Part shown: one piece after another, positions 14,685 through 22,146 of the stretch
Position numbering within the stretch: the first letter of the stretch is position 1
Layout of the letters: every line of letters begins with the position of its first letter
From: VRUE01 sp963796705
Lineage (GTDB): Bacteria > Actinomycetota > Thermoleophilia > Solirubrobacterales > 70-9
Length of the DNA: 64,000 nucleotides
Assembly: GCA_963796705.1 (NCBI GenBank)
Contig: CAWCMK010000008.1
Span: 1 to 64,000, forward strand
Direction: 5' to 3'
Position numbers and translations under genes: made by a program
The notes under the pieces: model-generated
Database searches by the model: none
The model's input: the letters and a program-made list of their open reading frames with translations, nothing else
What the model was told of the DNA's origin: nothing

Positions 14685-14719
14685 GAGCCGTCATCTTCCG
14701 GCCGTAGGGTTCGAGGCCC

Positions 14720-14797
14720 GTGAAGGGCAGCGAGCGATGGGACCCGGAGAGCATCGGCCACACGACGAGCAGCACTGGACGCGACCTTGGTCGATGA
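14720..14797 (+). CDS. Possible 25-residue ORF overlapping the next gene
   Basis: A GTG at 14720 lies 9 bases after a TAGGGT box (14705-14710) and opens a 25-codon frame (VKGSERWDPESIGHTTSS...) whose TGA overlaps the ATG at 14794 (ATGA). The box, spacing and coupling imitate a real start. The peptide could equally be the N terminus of the downstream gene put out of frame. No homology recognised. Confidence 0.25.
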   Translation: MKGSERWDPESIGHTTSSTGRDLGR

Positions 14798-15371
14798 CGC
14801 TGTTTGCCGGCGACCTCTTCGAGGCTATCCCGTTCGGCGATCAGCCGACGACGCTCTACCGGACTGAGGACGGCAAGCACTTCGTCGGTGAGGTCGCCTT
14901 CGCCTACGGGCTTCTGACGACGCCGACCTGCGATATGGCCGAGCAACGCGACGAGGACAGACGGCCCATCCCTTCCGCGTGCTCGTCCCTGTGCTTCCGC
15001 TGGCCGCCGTCGCCGAGCAGGCCGGCGGCGTCGCAGACAGCGTGAAGCTGCTTCGCAGCCGCGACACGCTCCATCCCTACATGTACCTGCCGCCGTTGTC
15101 GGGGTTCCTCGAGGAGGAGTCAGTGGCCTGCCTCTTTCGCCCCAGCCTCGTCTCCGACGAGCTGCTCGCCGAGCCACCACGCCGCGTCGCCCAACTCCAG
15201 TCAGAGGCGCGTCGTCACCTCAAGGTCAAGCTTGCGGCCTACTGGGCAAGGGTCGCCGTCGATCCCAAAGAGCTGCCGCTGCAAGAGCGAGACGAGGAGG
15301 AGCTGCGCGCCGCCGACTGGCCTCCGAGCCGCTATGACGATCCGGGGGCCTTGACTGTCAACCGCGAATAG
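14794..15371 (+). pseudogene. Frameshifted gene of unknown family (two halves in different frames)
   Basis: Frame one from ATG 14794 reads MTLFAGDLFEAIPFGDQP, then VAFAYGLLTTPTCDMAEQRD. Near 14965-14980 the sensible protein continues in another frame as HPFRVLVPVLPLAAVAEQ, then SVKLLRSRDTLHPYMYLPPL and GFLEEESVACLFRPSLVSDE, to a TAG at 15369-15371. Joining the two gives one ~190-residue protein with a TPTCDM motif and no recognised domain. A net one-base loss near 14970 explains the break. It could be a true pseudogene, a sequencing error in a G/C run, or less likely a programmed shift. Confidence 0.6.
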
Positions 15372-15478
15372 GAGTCGCGAGGCGCTGGACGGACGTGTCC
15401 CGAAATATGTCCCCAACTCCACCGAACTCCTCGAATCTCCATCGAACTCCTTGTAATTCTCAGGCACAAACCGGCCGA

Positions 15479-15500
15479 AATTGGCTTTCTAGAGCCAATT
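15479..15500 (-). terminator. Terminator hairpin of the NTF2-like gene
   Basis: AATTGGCT (15479-15486) and AGCCAATT (15493-15500) form a perfect 8-bp stem with a six-base loop, directly after the stop of the minus-strand gene at 15502. Only a short T tract (TTTC) follows on that strand, so efficiency is uncertain. The rest of 15372-15478 contains repeated CGAACTCC-like octamers and no gene. Confidence 0.5.
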
Positions 15501-15501
15501 C

Positions 15502-15909
15502 TCAGACCGGCGCGCTGACGTGTGCCCAGGGCTCGAGGATCGCGATCTTCCAGCGGCCCTCGATCATCTGCAGGGCGACGGAGGGCATGCAGGCCTGCCC
15601 GACCCGGGCACCCGCGGGGCCATCGGAGCGCAGCACCAGGCGGCCACTGGCCACGGCGACATCGCCGGCTCGGCGCACGACGAGCTGCTCGACCGCGATC
15701 TCGGTGCGACGCGCGGCCAGCTGGGCGAGGATCGCGGCGATCTCCGGGCGTCCGTGGACCGCGGTTCCGTCGGGCGTTATCAGGCATCCCTCGCGAGTGA
15801 AGCAGGCGGCGGCGCCGCGCACGTCGCCGGCGCCGAGCGCCGCGACGAAGGAGTAAAGCGCGTTCTCGGCGGGCGCTTGCAGCTCCTCGCGCACCGCCAC
15901 GGGACTCAC
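15502..15909 (-). CDS. SnoaL/NTF2-like fold protein
   Basis: The protein has 135 residues with the cone-shaped NTF2-like fold of ketosteroid-isomerase and SnoaL relatives: an N-terminal helix with ALYSFVAALGAGDVRGAAAC, FTREGCLITPDGTAVHGR, EIAAILAQL, and C-terminal strands QMIEGRWKIAILEPW. Members include polyketide cyclases, isomerases and ligand-binding proteins; no catalytic residues identify one here. The GTG at 15909 overlaps the stop of the upstream secreted-protein gene (GTGA), so the two are co-translated. Confidence 0.75.
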   Translation of the reverse strand: MSPVAVREELQAPAENALYSFVAALGAGDVRGAAACFTREGCLITPDGTAVHGRPEIAAILAQLAARRTEIAVEQLVVRRAGDVAVASGRLVLRSDGPAGARVGQACMPSVALQMIEGRWKIAILEPWAHVSAPV

Positions 15910-16694
15910 CTGCGGACCTGGCAGGCCCTGATGAAGACTCCGCTGAGGAAGGACTTGTCGCTGAAGGTCGCTTCGACGCGGGCCTGGAGGTGCCCCGTTT
16001 CACAGCGCGCGTTGACGAAGGAGTGGAGCTTGCCGCCGATCGTCCATTTCCGGTTGATCTTCAGGTGGCCCGAGATCGGGATCCCGGCACCGCCGGCGAT
16101 CTCCGGGATCTTCGCTTTGGTGCGGTAGCCGTAGACGCCCTTGTGGATTCGTTCGATCACCACCGGGACGATCAGCGCGACCGGCACCGGGTAGGTGGTG
16201 TAGGCGTGGGCGAGGACGGTCGGGTCGCCGTGTTTGGGAGGCCCGTTGAAGAGCGTGATCGGCGAGTTGACGTTGATCGGTTTGCTTTCCGGGAAGGCGA
16301 CGATCGCGTGGCCGAAGCCTTTGCCGACGATCGCCTGCGGGCAGGCCTTGCGGGCCTGGGTGACGGTTCTCGCTTCGAGCTTGGCGACCTTGCAGACCGC
16401 CAGCCCGGTCGTGTCGACCGATCCATGGCGGTCGAATTCGATGTTGAGCGTTTCCAGTTTCGGCGGGTATTCGCCGTTCACGGTCGAGACCTTGCCGCCT
16501 CCGTGCAGCGAGATCGGCGCGTTTTCGTGCTTTGGCAGGCTCGTCGGGGAGAAGCCACCATCGGCGGTGAGGACGATGTTGCCGAAGGTGATCACCTGCG
16601 GCTTTGCGGCCGCCGCAACCGGGACGGCGAGCAGCGCCACCGCGATCAGTACGGGCAGCCGTCGGCGCCGTAGGGTCTTGGGCAGTGTCCCCAT
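15906..16694 (-). CDS. Secreted protein of unknown function with signal peptide
   Basis: The protein has about 262 residues. It starts MGTLPKTLRRRRLPVLIAVA and has a clear Sec signal (LPVLIAVALLAVPVAAAAKP) with likely cleavage after the Ala run. The mature part contains segments such as GNIVLTADGGFSPTSLPKHE, LNIEFDRHGSVDTTGL, CKVAKL, ACPQAIVGKGFGHAIVAFPE, GYRTKAKIPEIAGGAG and a final Cys-containing strand. I believe similar secreted proteins are multiplied in Thermoleophilia, but this is recollection; the function is unknown. The ATG at 16694 is chosen over an upstream frame because it directly precedes the signal peptide. It is divergent from the TetR gene. Confidence 0.72.
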   Translation of the reverse strand: MGTLPKTLRRRRLPVLIAVALLAVPVAAAAKPQVITFGNIVLTADGGFSPTSLPKHENAPISLHGGGKVSTVNGEYPPKLETLNIEFDRHGSVDTTGLAVCKVAKLEARTVTQARKACPQAIVGKGFGHAIVAFPESKPINVNSPITLFNGPPKHGDPTVLAHAYTTYPVPVALIVPVVIERIHKGVYGYRTKAKIPEIAGGAGIPISGHLKINRKWTIGGKLHSFVNARCETGHLQARVEATFSDKSFLSGVFIRACQVRR

Positions 16695-16715
16695 AGGTAG
16701 GGCAGTGATATCAGC

Positions 16716-16746
16716 TGTTGAACTTGCGGTCAACAAGAACTAGGTT
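16716..16746 (+). promoter_or_regulatory. TetR promoter and palindromic operator candidate
   Basis: TGTTGA (16716-16721) and TCAACA (16730-16735) form a perfect inverted repeat with an 8-base centre. It overlaps the -35 element TTGAAC (16718-16723), which is 17 bases from TAGGTT (16741-16746). The GTG of tetR follows 6 bases later. The layout is that of an autorepressed TetR gene, possibly also controlling the divergent secreted-protein gene. Confidence 0.6.
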
Positions 16747-16752
16747 GGTCGC

Positions 16753-17364
16753 GTGCCCACGGCCCTCCGCGCCCGGATGACAAATGACCAGCGCCGCGAG
16801 CAGCTGCTTGCCACCGGCCTTGAGCTCTTCGGTCGCCGCGGTCACGACGAAGTCTCGATCGAGGAGATCGCCGAGGCGGCCGGGGTCTCGAAGGGGTTGC
16901 TGTATCACTACTTCCCGACCAAGAAGGACTTCGTGCTCGCCGCCCTGGCGCGCGGGCAGCAGGAACTGGCCGATCGCATGCGGCCCGATCCGAAGCTCGA
17001 CCCGGCGACCCAGCTCGAGGTGGGCCTCGATGCCTTCCTCGACTACGTCGAGGAGCACGCCTCCGCCTACAGGGCGATATTCAGGCGCGGTGGCGGCGGT
17101 GACCCGGAGATCTCTGCGGCCCTCGATGCCGCCCGCACCGAGCAGATGGAGACGATGCTGAGCGGACTCGCCGGTTGGCGGGAGGCGCCGGTCAGCACCG
17201 AGCGCACGCCCGCCCTTGAGGCGGCGGTGCAGGGTTGGACCTTCTTCGTCGAGGGGGCGGTGCTGCGCCAGCTGGAGCGAGGTGGTCTGGAGCGCCCCCA
17301 GCTGCGGGCCCTGCTCCGCTCGGCGCTGGTCGGTGCCGTCTATGCGGCCGCAGCTGCCGCGTAG
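16753..17364 (+). CDS. TetR/AcrR-family transcriptional regulator
   Basis: The protein has 203 residues. The N-terminal HTH is typical: RREQLLATGLELFGRRGHDE, VSIEEIAEAAGVSKGLLYHY, FPTKKDFVLAAL. The C-terminal ligand-binding domain is helical and variable, so the ligand is unknown. The start is GTG at 16753, placed 6 bases after a TAGGTT box; a second in-frame ATG eight codons on is possible. The operator-like palindrome 16716-16735 suggests autorepression and control of the divergent secreted/NTF2-like pair. Confidence 0.9.
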   Translation: MPTALRARMTNDQRREQLLATGLELFGRRGHDEVSIEEIAEAAGVSKGLLYHYFPTKKDFVLAALARGQQELADRMRPDPKLDPATQLEVGLDAFLDYVEEHASAYRAIFRRGGGGDPEISAALDAARTEQMETMLSGLAGWREAPVSTERTPALEAAVQGWTFFVEGAVLRQLERGGLERPQLRALLRSALVGAVYAAAAAA

Positions 17365-17373
17365 CCCCAAAGA

Positions 17374-17447
17374 CGCGCCCGACAGGATTCGAACCTGTGA
17401 CTTCCACCTCCGGAGGGTGGCGCTCTATCCAGCTGAGCTACGGGCGC
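17374..17447 (-). tRNA. tRNA-Arg, anticodon CCG
   Basis: The minus strand folds as a complete cloverleaf: acceptor GCGCCCG/CGGGCGC, D arm GCTCAGCTGGATAGAGC, anticodon stem CCACC/GGTGG with loop CTCCGGA (anticodon CCG, reading CGG), and T arm ACAGGTTCGAATCCTGT. The discriminator is G and CCA is not encoded. Length 74 bases. Confidence 0.96.
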
Positions 17448-17540
17448 TCATCCGCCAGCTTAGTGCTCACCGGCAGAGGTCTTTTGCTTGGCGAAACCTA
17501 AATCGCTATCGCTGGATCTAATCTCCGTCTCGATGCGCGA

Positions 17541-20027
17541 GTGATTCCCAAGGCGAAGGCGCCAGTTTTCCTGCTTCTGGTGACCGCTGCGGCGGTTGCG
17601 ATCCTTGCCCCTTGCGCTTCGGCGGCGGCGGCGGAACCGGTGACCGCGGCGGCGGAATCACTGCGCACCGGCTGGTATCCGGATGAGGCGCAGCTGACAC
17701 CACAGCTCCTCGAAGGCGGTGGCTTCGGACGCATCTTCGACACAGCGGTCCAGGGTCAGATGTATGCGCAGCCGCTGGTCTCCGGCAACACGCTGTTTGC
17801 CGCAACCGAGGACAACTGGATCTATGGGATCGATCCCCAGAGCGGCGCGATCCAGTGGCAGCGCAATGTCGGTACGCCCTGGAACTCGGGAGACATCGGC
17901 TGCCCTGACCTGGAACCCCACGTGGGGATCACCGGCACCCCGGTGATCGATCCGGACGACAACGTCGCCTACTTCACCTCCAAGACCTACGCCTCGGGGA
18001 CCTCGGGCCCGGCTGCCTGGTACATGCACGCCGTCGACCTCTCAAACGGTGAAGAGGAACCGGGTTTCCCCGTGAAAATCTCCGGTGAAGCAGAAAACCT
18101 CCCGGGGGTCAGCTTCAACCCCACCTACCAGCTGCAGCGCCCGGCCCTGCTGTTGATGAACGGCGTCATCTACGCCGCCTTCGGCAGCCATTGCGACATC
18201 CAGCCCTATGAGGGCTGGATCGTCGGCGTCTCCACCGCGGGCCAGATCAAGTCGATGTGGGCGACCGCCGAAAGTGGGGCGGCGATCTGGCAGGCCGGGG
18301 GAGGTCTGGTCTCAGACGGCGAAGGCCAGATCATCTTCACCAGCGGCAACGGCCCGCCGCCACCGCAGGGACCCGGGGACAGCCCCCCGGAAGGAGAACT
18401 CGGCGAATCGGTGGTGCGGGTCGCGGTGCAGCCCGACGGTTCTCTGAAAGCGAGCGACTTCTTCTCCCCCTACAGCAACGAATACTTCAACGAAAACGAC
18501 CTCGACCTGGGCTCGGGGGCGCCGCTGGCGCTGCCCTCCGCCTACTTCGGGACCACATCGATCCCCGACCTGCTGGTCGAGGTGGGTAAGCCGGGGATCA
18601 TCTATCTGCTGAACCGAGACGACCTCGGCGGCATGGGCCAGGGACCGGGGGGGACCGATCGGGTCGTGCAGGAGATACCTGAAACGGGTCCCCTCTGGGG
18701 ATCGATGGCGGCCTGGCCGGGCGACGGTGGCTACATCTACGTGCCGACGGTGGCCCATCTTGAGGTGCTGAAGTACGAAACCAGCGGATTCGACACCCCA
18801 CAGCTCTCGGTGGCGGCCGTCTCCCCGGAATACCTCGGCTATGGCTCGGGCTCGCCGGTGGTCACCTCGAGCGGCACCGAAGCGGGCTCGGGGATCGTCT
18901 GGGTCAGCCAGTGCCCCAATTCCACCGAATGCGAAGGCTCGACCCTGAACGCCTACGGCGCGGTGCCCGCAGAAGGCTCCCCAAAACTGATCTGGAGCGA
19001 AGAAATCGGCGTCGCGTCCAAGTTCGCCCGTCCCGATGTGAGCGGCGGGCACATCTACGTCGGGACCTTCAACGGCCACCTGCTCGGCTTCGGCCGCCTC
19101 GGCCCACCCGCCCCGCGGATCACCGGCACCGATCCCCCGAGCCCGGCAAACGATGACTCCCCCGAGGTCAAGGGAGAAGCCGAGGCCGGCTCGACGGTCC
19201 GCCTCTACGCCGACCCCGCCTGTTCGGGCGCCGTGCTGGCGAGCGGCAGCGCCGCCTCCTTCGCGAGCCCGGGGTTGACCCCGAGTCCGGCGATCGCCGA
19301 TAACACGACAACCACCCTCTACGCGACCGCCACCGACGGCGCCGGGCACACCTCCTACTGCTCAACCGGCTATGCCTATACCGAGGACTCGGTCCCGCCC
19401 CAGACCAAGATCGACTCCGGTCCCGATGGGCCGACAAGGGACTCGACACCGAGCTTCAGCTTCTCCTCCTCGGAGGCAAATTCGAGCTTCGAATGCAGGC
19501 TCGACGGCGGTGCCTTTGCCGCCTGCCGCTCGCCGTTCACCACGGCTGCCCTCGCCGACGGCGCCCACAGCTTCGAAGTCCGCGCCACCGACGCCGCCGG
19601 CAATACCGATCCGACCCCGGCCTCGCGCGGCTTCTCGGTCGACACCCAGCCTCCGGCCGGCAGACTCTCGGCAAAGCCCAAGCAGAGGGTGAACGGGCCG
19701 CTTAGGGTCGAGGTCGACTGCGTGGAGGCCTGTGCGATCCTCGCCAGCGGCAGGGTGACCGTCTCCGGCGCTGCCGGGCCCCCCGACGCCGCTCGGACCA
19801 CCCATGGGCCGAAGCTGCACTTCGCGCTCGCCTCGGTCAAAGAGCAGCTCGCCGCGGCCCAGGGCGCCACTCTGAAGCTGACGCCGAGGCGCCGCTCGGC
19901 GTGGCAGACGCTGGGCCGGCTTGTGCGGAGGGGCAGCAAGGCGAAGGCGGCGATCAGGGTCGAATTCGCAGATCGCCTTGGGAACTCAAGGGTCGCCACC
20001 GTGAGGGTCGCGCTGCGGCGGAAATAG
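17541..20027 (+). CDS. Secreted PQQ-like beta-propeller protein with bacterial Ig-like repeats
   Basis: The protein has 828 residues. The signal peptide is MIPKAKAPVFLLLVTAAAVA followed by ILAPCASA. Residues ~40-515 look like a PQQ-type propeller: repeats of the kind QPLVSGNTLFAATEDNWIYG, TPVIDPDDNVAYFTSKTY, GIIYLLNRDDLGG, HIYVGTFNGHLLGFGRL. Residues ~520-705 are Ig/fibronectin-like modules (TKIDSGPDGPTRDSTPSFSF; FECRLDGGAFAACRSPF; HSFEVRATDAAGNTDPTPAS). The last ~110 residues are basic. No heme or dehydrogenase motif is evident, so an extracellular binding or adhesin-like role is more likely than catalysis. Start GTG 17541. Confidence 0.8.
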   Translation: MIPKAKAPVFLLLVTAAAVAILAPCASAAAAEPVTAAAESLRTGWYPDEAQLTPQLLEGGGFGRIFDTAVQGQMYAQPLVSGNTLFAATEDNWIYGIDPQSGAIQWQRNVGTPWNSGDIGCPDLEPHVGITGTPVIDPDDNVAYFTSKTYASGTSGPAAWYMHAVDLSNGEEEPGFPVKISGEAENLPGVSFNPTYQLQRPALLLMNGVIYAAFGSHCDIQPYEGWIVGVSTAGQIKSMWATAESGAAIWQAGGGLVSDGEGQIIFTSGNGPPPPQGPGDSPPEGELGESVVRVAVQPDGSLKASDFFSPYSNEYFNENDLDLGSGAPLALPSAYFGTTSIPDLLVEVGKPGIIYLLNRDDLGGMGQGPGGTDRVVQEIPETGPLWGSMAAWPGDGGYIYVPTVAHLEVLKYETSGFDTPQLSVAAVSPEYLGYGSGSPVVTSSGTEAGSGIVWVSQCPNSTECEGSTLNAYGAVPAEGSPKLIWSEEIGVASKFARPDVSGGHIYVGTFNGHLLGFGRLGPPAPRITGTDPPSPANDDSPEVKGEAEAGSTVRLYADPACSGAVLASGSAASFASPGLTPSPAIADNTTTTLYATATDGAGHTSYCSTGYAYTEDSVPPQTKIDSGPDGPTRDSTPSFSFSSSEANSSFECRLDGGAFAACRSPFTTAALADGAHSFEVRATDAAGNTDPTPASRGFSVDTQPPAGRLSAKPKQRVNGPLRVEVDCVEACAILASGRVTVSGAAGPPDAARTTHGPKLHFALASVKEQLAAAQGATLKLTPRRRSAWQTLGRLVRRGSKAKAAIRVEFADRLGNSRVATVRVALRRK

Positions 20028-20032
20028 GCGCG

Positions 20033-20050
20033 GCCTCAGGCCACTGAGGC
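20033..20050 (+). terminator. Hairpin after the propeller gene, possible terminator
   Basis: GCCTCA (20033-20038) and TGAGGC (20045-20050) form a perfect 6-bp hairpin five bases after the stop codon. There is no T tract, so termination is uncertain. The remaining intergenic DNA to 20220 shows no gene. Confidence 0.35.
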
Positions 20051-20220
20051 GATCGCCTCGCGCCTCGAAACCTGCCAACGGCCTCCGCGCGCCGGTCGGG
20101 CCCCGGGTGGCCCGCTTTGGGTCATCGTCGCCGGGTCGCTCTCAGACCATCACAGACGCCAAGCGGGGCGGGGCGCCGTGGGCCGGTCGGGTTCGCGATC
20201 AAGCGCCCACGGCTCTCGCG

Positions 20221-20226
20221 TAGGCT
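20221..20226 (+). promoter_or_regulatory. Putative -10 box TAGGCT of the RNase Z gene
   Basis: TAGGCT ends 8 bases before the ATG at 20235. No clear -35. Confidence 0.38.
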
Positions 20227-20234
20227 CGCGGACC

Positions 20235-21209
20235 ATGGATCTATCGGTGGCATTTCTCGGCACCGGCGGCGCCGTGCCCTCGGCGCGGCGCTCGACCGCG
20301 AGCGTCCTCGTGATGCGCGGCGGCGAACGGCTGCTGTTTGACTGCGGCGAGGGGACCCAGCGCCAGATGCAGCGCTCGCTGGGCCTCGTGCAGGTCGATG
20401 AGATCTACCTGACGCATTTCCACGCCGACCACTTCCTCGGCCTGCCGGGGCTCCTGAAAACCTACGATCTGACCGACCGCCAGGCGCCGCTGACCGTCTA
20501 TGGCCCGCGTGGCCTCGGGGATCTGTTCAAGACGCTCGGTCGGCTGATCGGCCGCACCGGGTTCAGGCTCGAGCTCGTCGAAATCGAGCCCGGCGATGAG
20601 ATCGGCCTCGATGGGGGCGAAATCCGCCCGTTCGGGGTCGAGCACGGGATCCGCGCCTGCGGCTATGCACTGATCGAGGACGAGCGCCCCGGGCGCTTTG
20701 ACCTCGAGCAGGCAAAGCGCCTCGGGGTTCCCGAAGGTCCGGCCTTCGCGGCCCTGCAACGCGGCGAGACGGTGGCCGGCAGCGAGGGTCCGGTGGCACC
20801 CGAGCAGGTCGTCGGCGAGCCGCGAGCGGGCCGCAGACTGGCAATCACCGGCGACACCGGACCCTGCGCTGCCACCGTCGAGGCGGCCCGCGGCGCCGAG
20901 CTCCTGATCCACGACGCGAGCTTTGCCGAGGAGGAGGCCCAGCGCGCGCACGACACCGGTCACTCGACGGTCGGCCAGGCGGCCGCCGTCGCTCGTGAGG
21001 CCGCCGTCAAGATGCTGGCGCTCGTCCACATCTCCTCCCGCTACCACGTCGGCCAGGTGCTGGAGGAGGCGCGCGAGGTCTATCAGCCGACGGTCGCTCC
21101 GCGCGACTTCGATCTGATCGAGATCCTCTACCCCGAGCGCGGCGGGCCGCAGCTGATCTCAAACGGCGCCCGCGAGCGCTCCGCGGACCCCTCAGGCGAG
21201 GAAGGCTGA
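20235..21209 (+). CDS. rnz: Ribonuclease Z (tRNA 3' endonuclease)
   Basis: The protein has 324 residues with a metallo-beta-lactamase fold. It starts MDLSVAFLGTGGAVPSARRS. The metal site is LTHFHADHFLGLPGLL (HxHxDH), followed by the exosite region, PFGVEHGIRACGYALIED, the ITGDTGPC loop, HDASF and HTGHST-like DTGHSTVGQAA, and LVHISSRY with a late metal His. It cleaves precursor tRNAs at the 3' side of the discriminator. This matters here because the tRNA in this window does not encode CCA. The ATG at 20235 is preferred over upstream starts because homology begins exactly there. Its 3' end overlaps the convergent hydrolase gene by 18 bases. Confidence 0.9.
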   Translation: MDLSVAFLGTGGAVPSARRSTASVLVMRGGERLLFDCGEGTQRQMQRSLGLVQVDEIYLTHFHADHFLGLPGLLKTYDLTDRQAPLTVYGPRGLGDLFKTLGRLIGRTGFRLELVEIEPGDEIGLDGGEIRPFGVEHGIRACGYALIEDERPGRFDLEQAKRLGVPEGPAFAALQRGETVAGSEGPVAPEQVVGEPRAGRRLAITGDTGPCAATVEAARGAELLIHDASFAEEEAQRAHDTGHSTVGQAAAVAREAAVKMLALVHISSRYHVGQVLEEAREVYQPTVAPRDFDLIEILYPERGGPQLISNGARERSADPSGEEG

Positions 21210-22079
21210 GATCAGCTCGGCGAGCTCCTCTGCGTGGTCTTCTTGGAGGAAGTGCTTGGCGGGCAAGAGCGTCGCCTCACATGCTCCGAGCGCTTCTTGA
21301 ACCGCGAGCCGCCGAGGCTCGCCGAGCATCCTGTCCTTCTCGCCCCAGATGACCTGGGTCGGGCATCGCAGCCCGCCGAGCCCCTCGCGGTAAAAGCGCT
21401 CCTTCTCGGTGGTCAGCTCGAAGCCCCGCATGATGCGCAGGAAGGCACGGCCGCCGTCTCCTCGCTTCAGCAGCGCGTGGTGAGCGTCGACCTCAGCCGC
21501 GCAGACGGCGCCGCGATCCTCGAGGCCGACCCGGTAGTAGATCTCTCTGAACAGCGGACGAGCCATAGCGCGCAGCCAGAGCTCGCCGATGCCGCGGATC
21601 GAGAACGGGTGCATCGGCCAGGGCCGGTGGAAGCTGGCGGCATCGACGAGGGTGTTGAGGGCGGTGATCGAGAGCACCCGCTCGGGGTTCGCGATCGCCC
21701 ACCCGAAACCGACTGGGCCGCCGATGTCATGGACGAGGAGGTGGCAGCGCTCGATCCCAAGGGCCTCAAGCGCGGCTCCGGACCACTCCGCCAGGCTGCT
21801 CCAGCTGTAATCGAACTCCCGCGGCCGCTCGGCGAGGCCCAGCCCGGGGAGGTCGAAGGCGAGCGCCCGCAGGCCCTCTGCGGCAAGCGCCGGGACCAGA
21901 CGCCTGTAGAGGAGCGAGCTGACCGGGACCCCGTGCATCAGGACGACCGCCTCGCCCGCTCCTCGCTGCAGCGCGAAGCTGCGCAGGCCGGCCGCCTCGA
22001 AGCGTTCTCCGGCGGCTTCGTGGGCCGCGATCACTTCCCCAAAGGTCCGCGTCACGTGGACAAGCTTCTCACCCGCCAT
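21192..22079 (-). CDS. Alpha/beta hydrolase, haloalkane dehalogenase/epoxide hydrolase-like
   Basis: The protein has 295 residues. The oxyanion region is VVLMHGVPVSSLLYR, followed by FDLPGLGLAERP. The nucleophile elbow reads LLVHDIGGPVGFGWA, so the nucleophile is Asp rather than Ser, as in haloalkane dehalogenases and epoxide hydrolases. VIWGEKDRML supplies the acid region and AKHFLQEDH the catalytic His. A cap domain lies between. Substrate unknown. Start ATG 22079. It is divergent from pyrR, with about 67 bases between start codons. Confidence 0.85.
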   Translation of the reverse strand: MAGEKLVHVTRTFGEVIAAHEAAGERFEAAGLRSFALQRGAGEAVVLMHGVPVSSLLYRRLVPALAAEGLRALAFDLPGLGLAERPREFDYSWSSLAEWSGAALEALGIERCHLLVHDIGGPVGFGWAIANPERVLSITALNTLVDAASFHRPWPMHPFSIRGIGELWLRAMARPLFREIYYRVGLEDRGAVCAAEVDAHHALLKRGDGGRAFLRIMRGFELTTEKERFYREGLGGLRCPTQVIWGEKDRMLGEPRRLAVQEALGACEATLLPAKHFLQEDHAEELAELISAFLA

Positions 22080-22092
22080 CGGGGGCCGCTGC

Positions 22093-22098
22093 TAGGCT
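22093..22098 (+). promoter_or_regulatory. Putative -10 box TAGGCT of the pyr operon
   Basis: TAGGCT lies 48 bases before the pyrR start, leaving a leader of about 40 bases that contains the PyrR-binding hairpin. Confidence 0.35.
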
Positions 22099-22113
22099 GG
22101 CCCCGTCCTTTAA

Positions 22114-22139
22114 CCCGGTCCCGCGAGGCCAGGAAGGAG
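22114..22139 (+). promoter_or_regulatory. PyrR-binding hairpin overlapping the ribosome site of pyrR
   Basis: The leader CCCGGTCCCGCGAGGCCAGG (22114-22133) folds with GGTC/GGCC, an outer CC/GG pair and a bulged A, and displays the loop CCGCGA followed by GG, close to the PyrR consensus UCCxGxGAGG. It is immediately followed by AAGGAG, the pyrR ribosome-binding site. This is the arrangement described for mycobacteria, where PyrR with UMP represses translation rather than causing attenuation. Confidence 0.65.
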
Positions 22140-22146
22140 CCCAGAA

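Noticed and set aside
15421..15478. Repeated CGAACTCC-like octamers considered as an attachment site or CRISPR-type array
   Set aside because: Copies are short, imperfect and irregularly spaced; no flanking duplication or cas genes.
17374..17447. tRNA-Arg as the integration boundary of the accessory patch at 12.2-15.4 kb
   Set aside because: The patch ends ~2 kb before the tRNA, no integrase is present, and no repeat of the tRNA 3' end was noticed at the other side.
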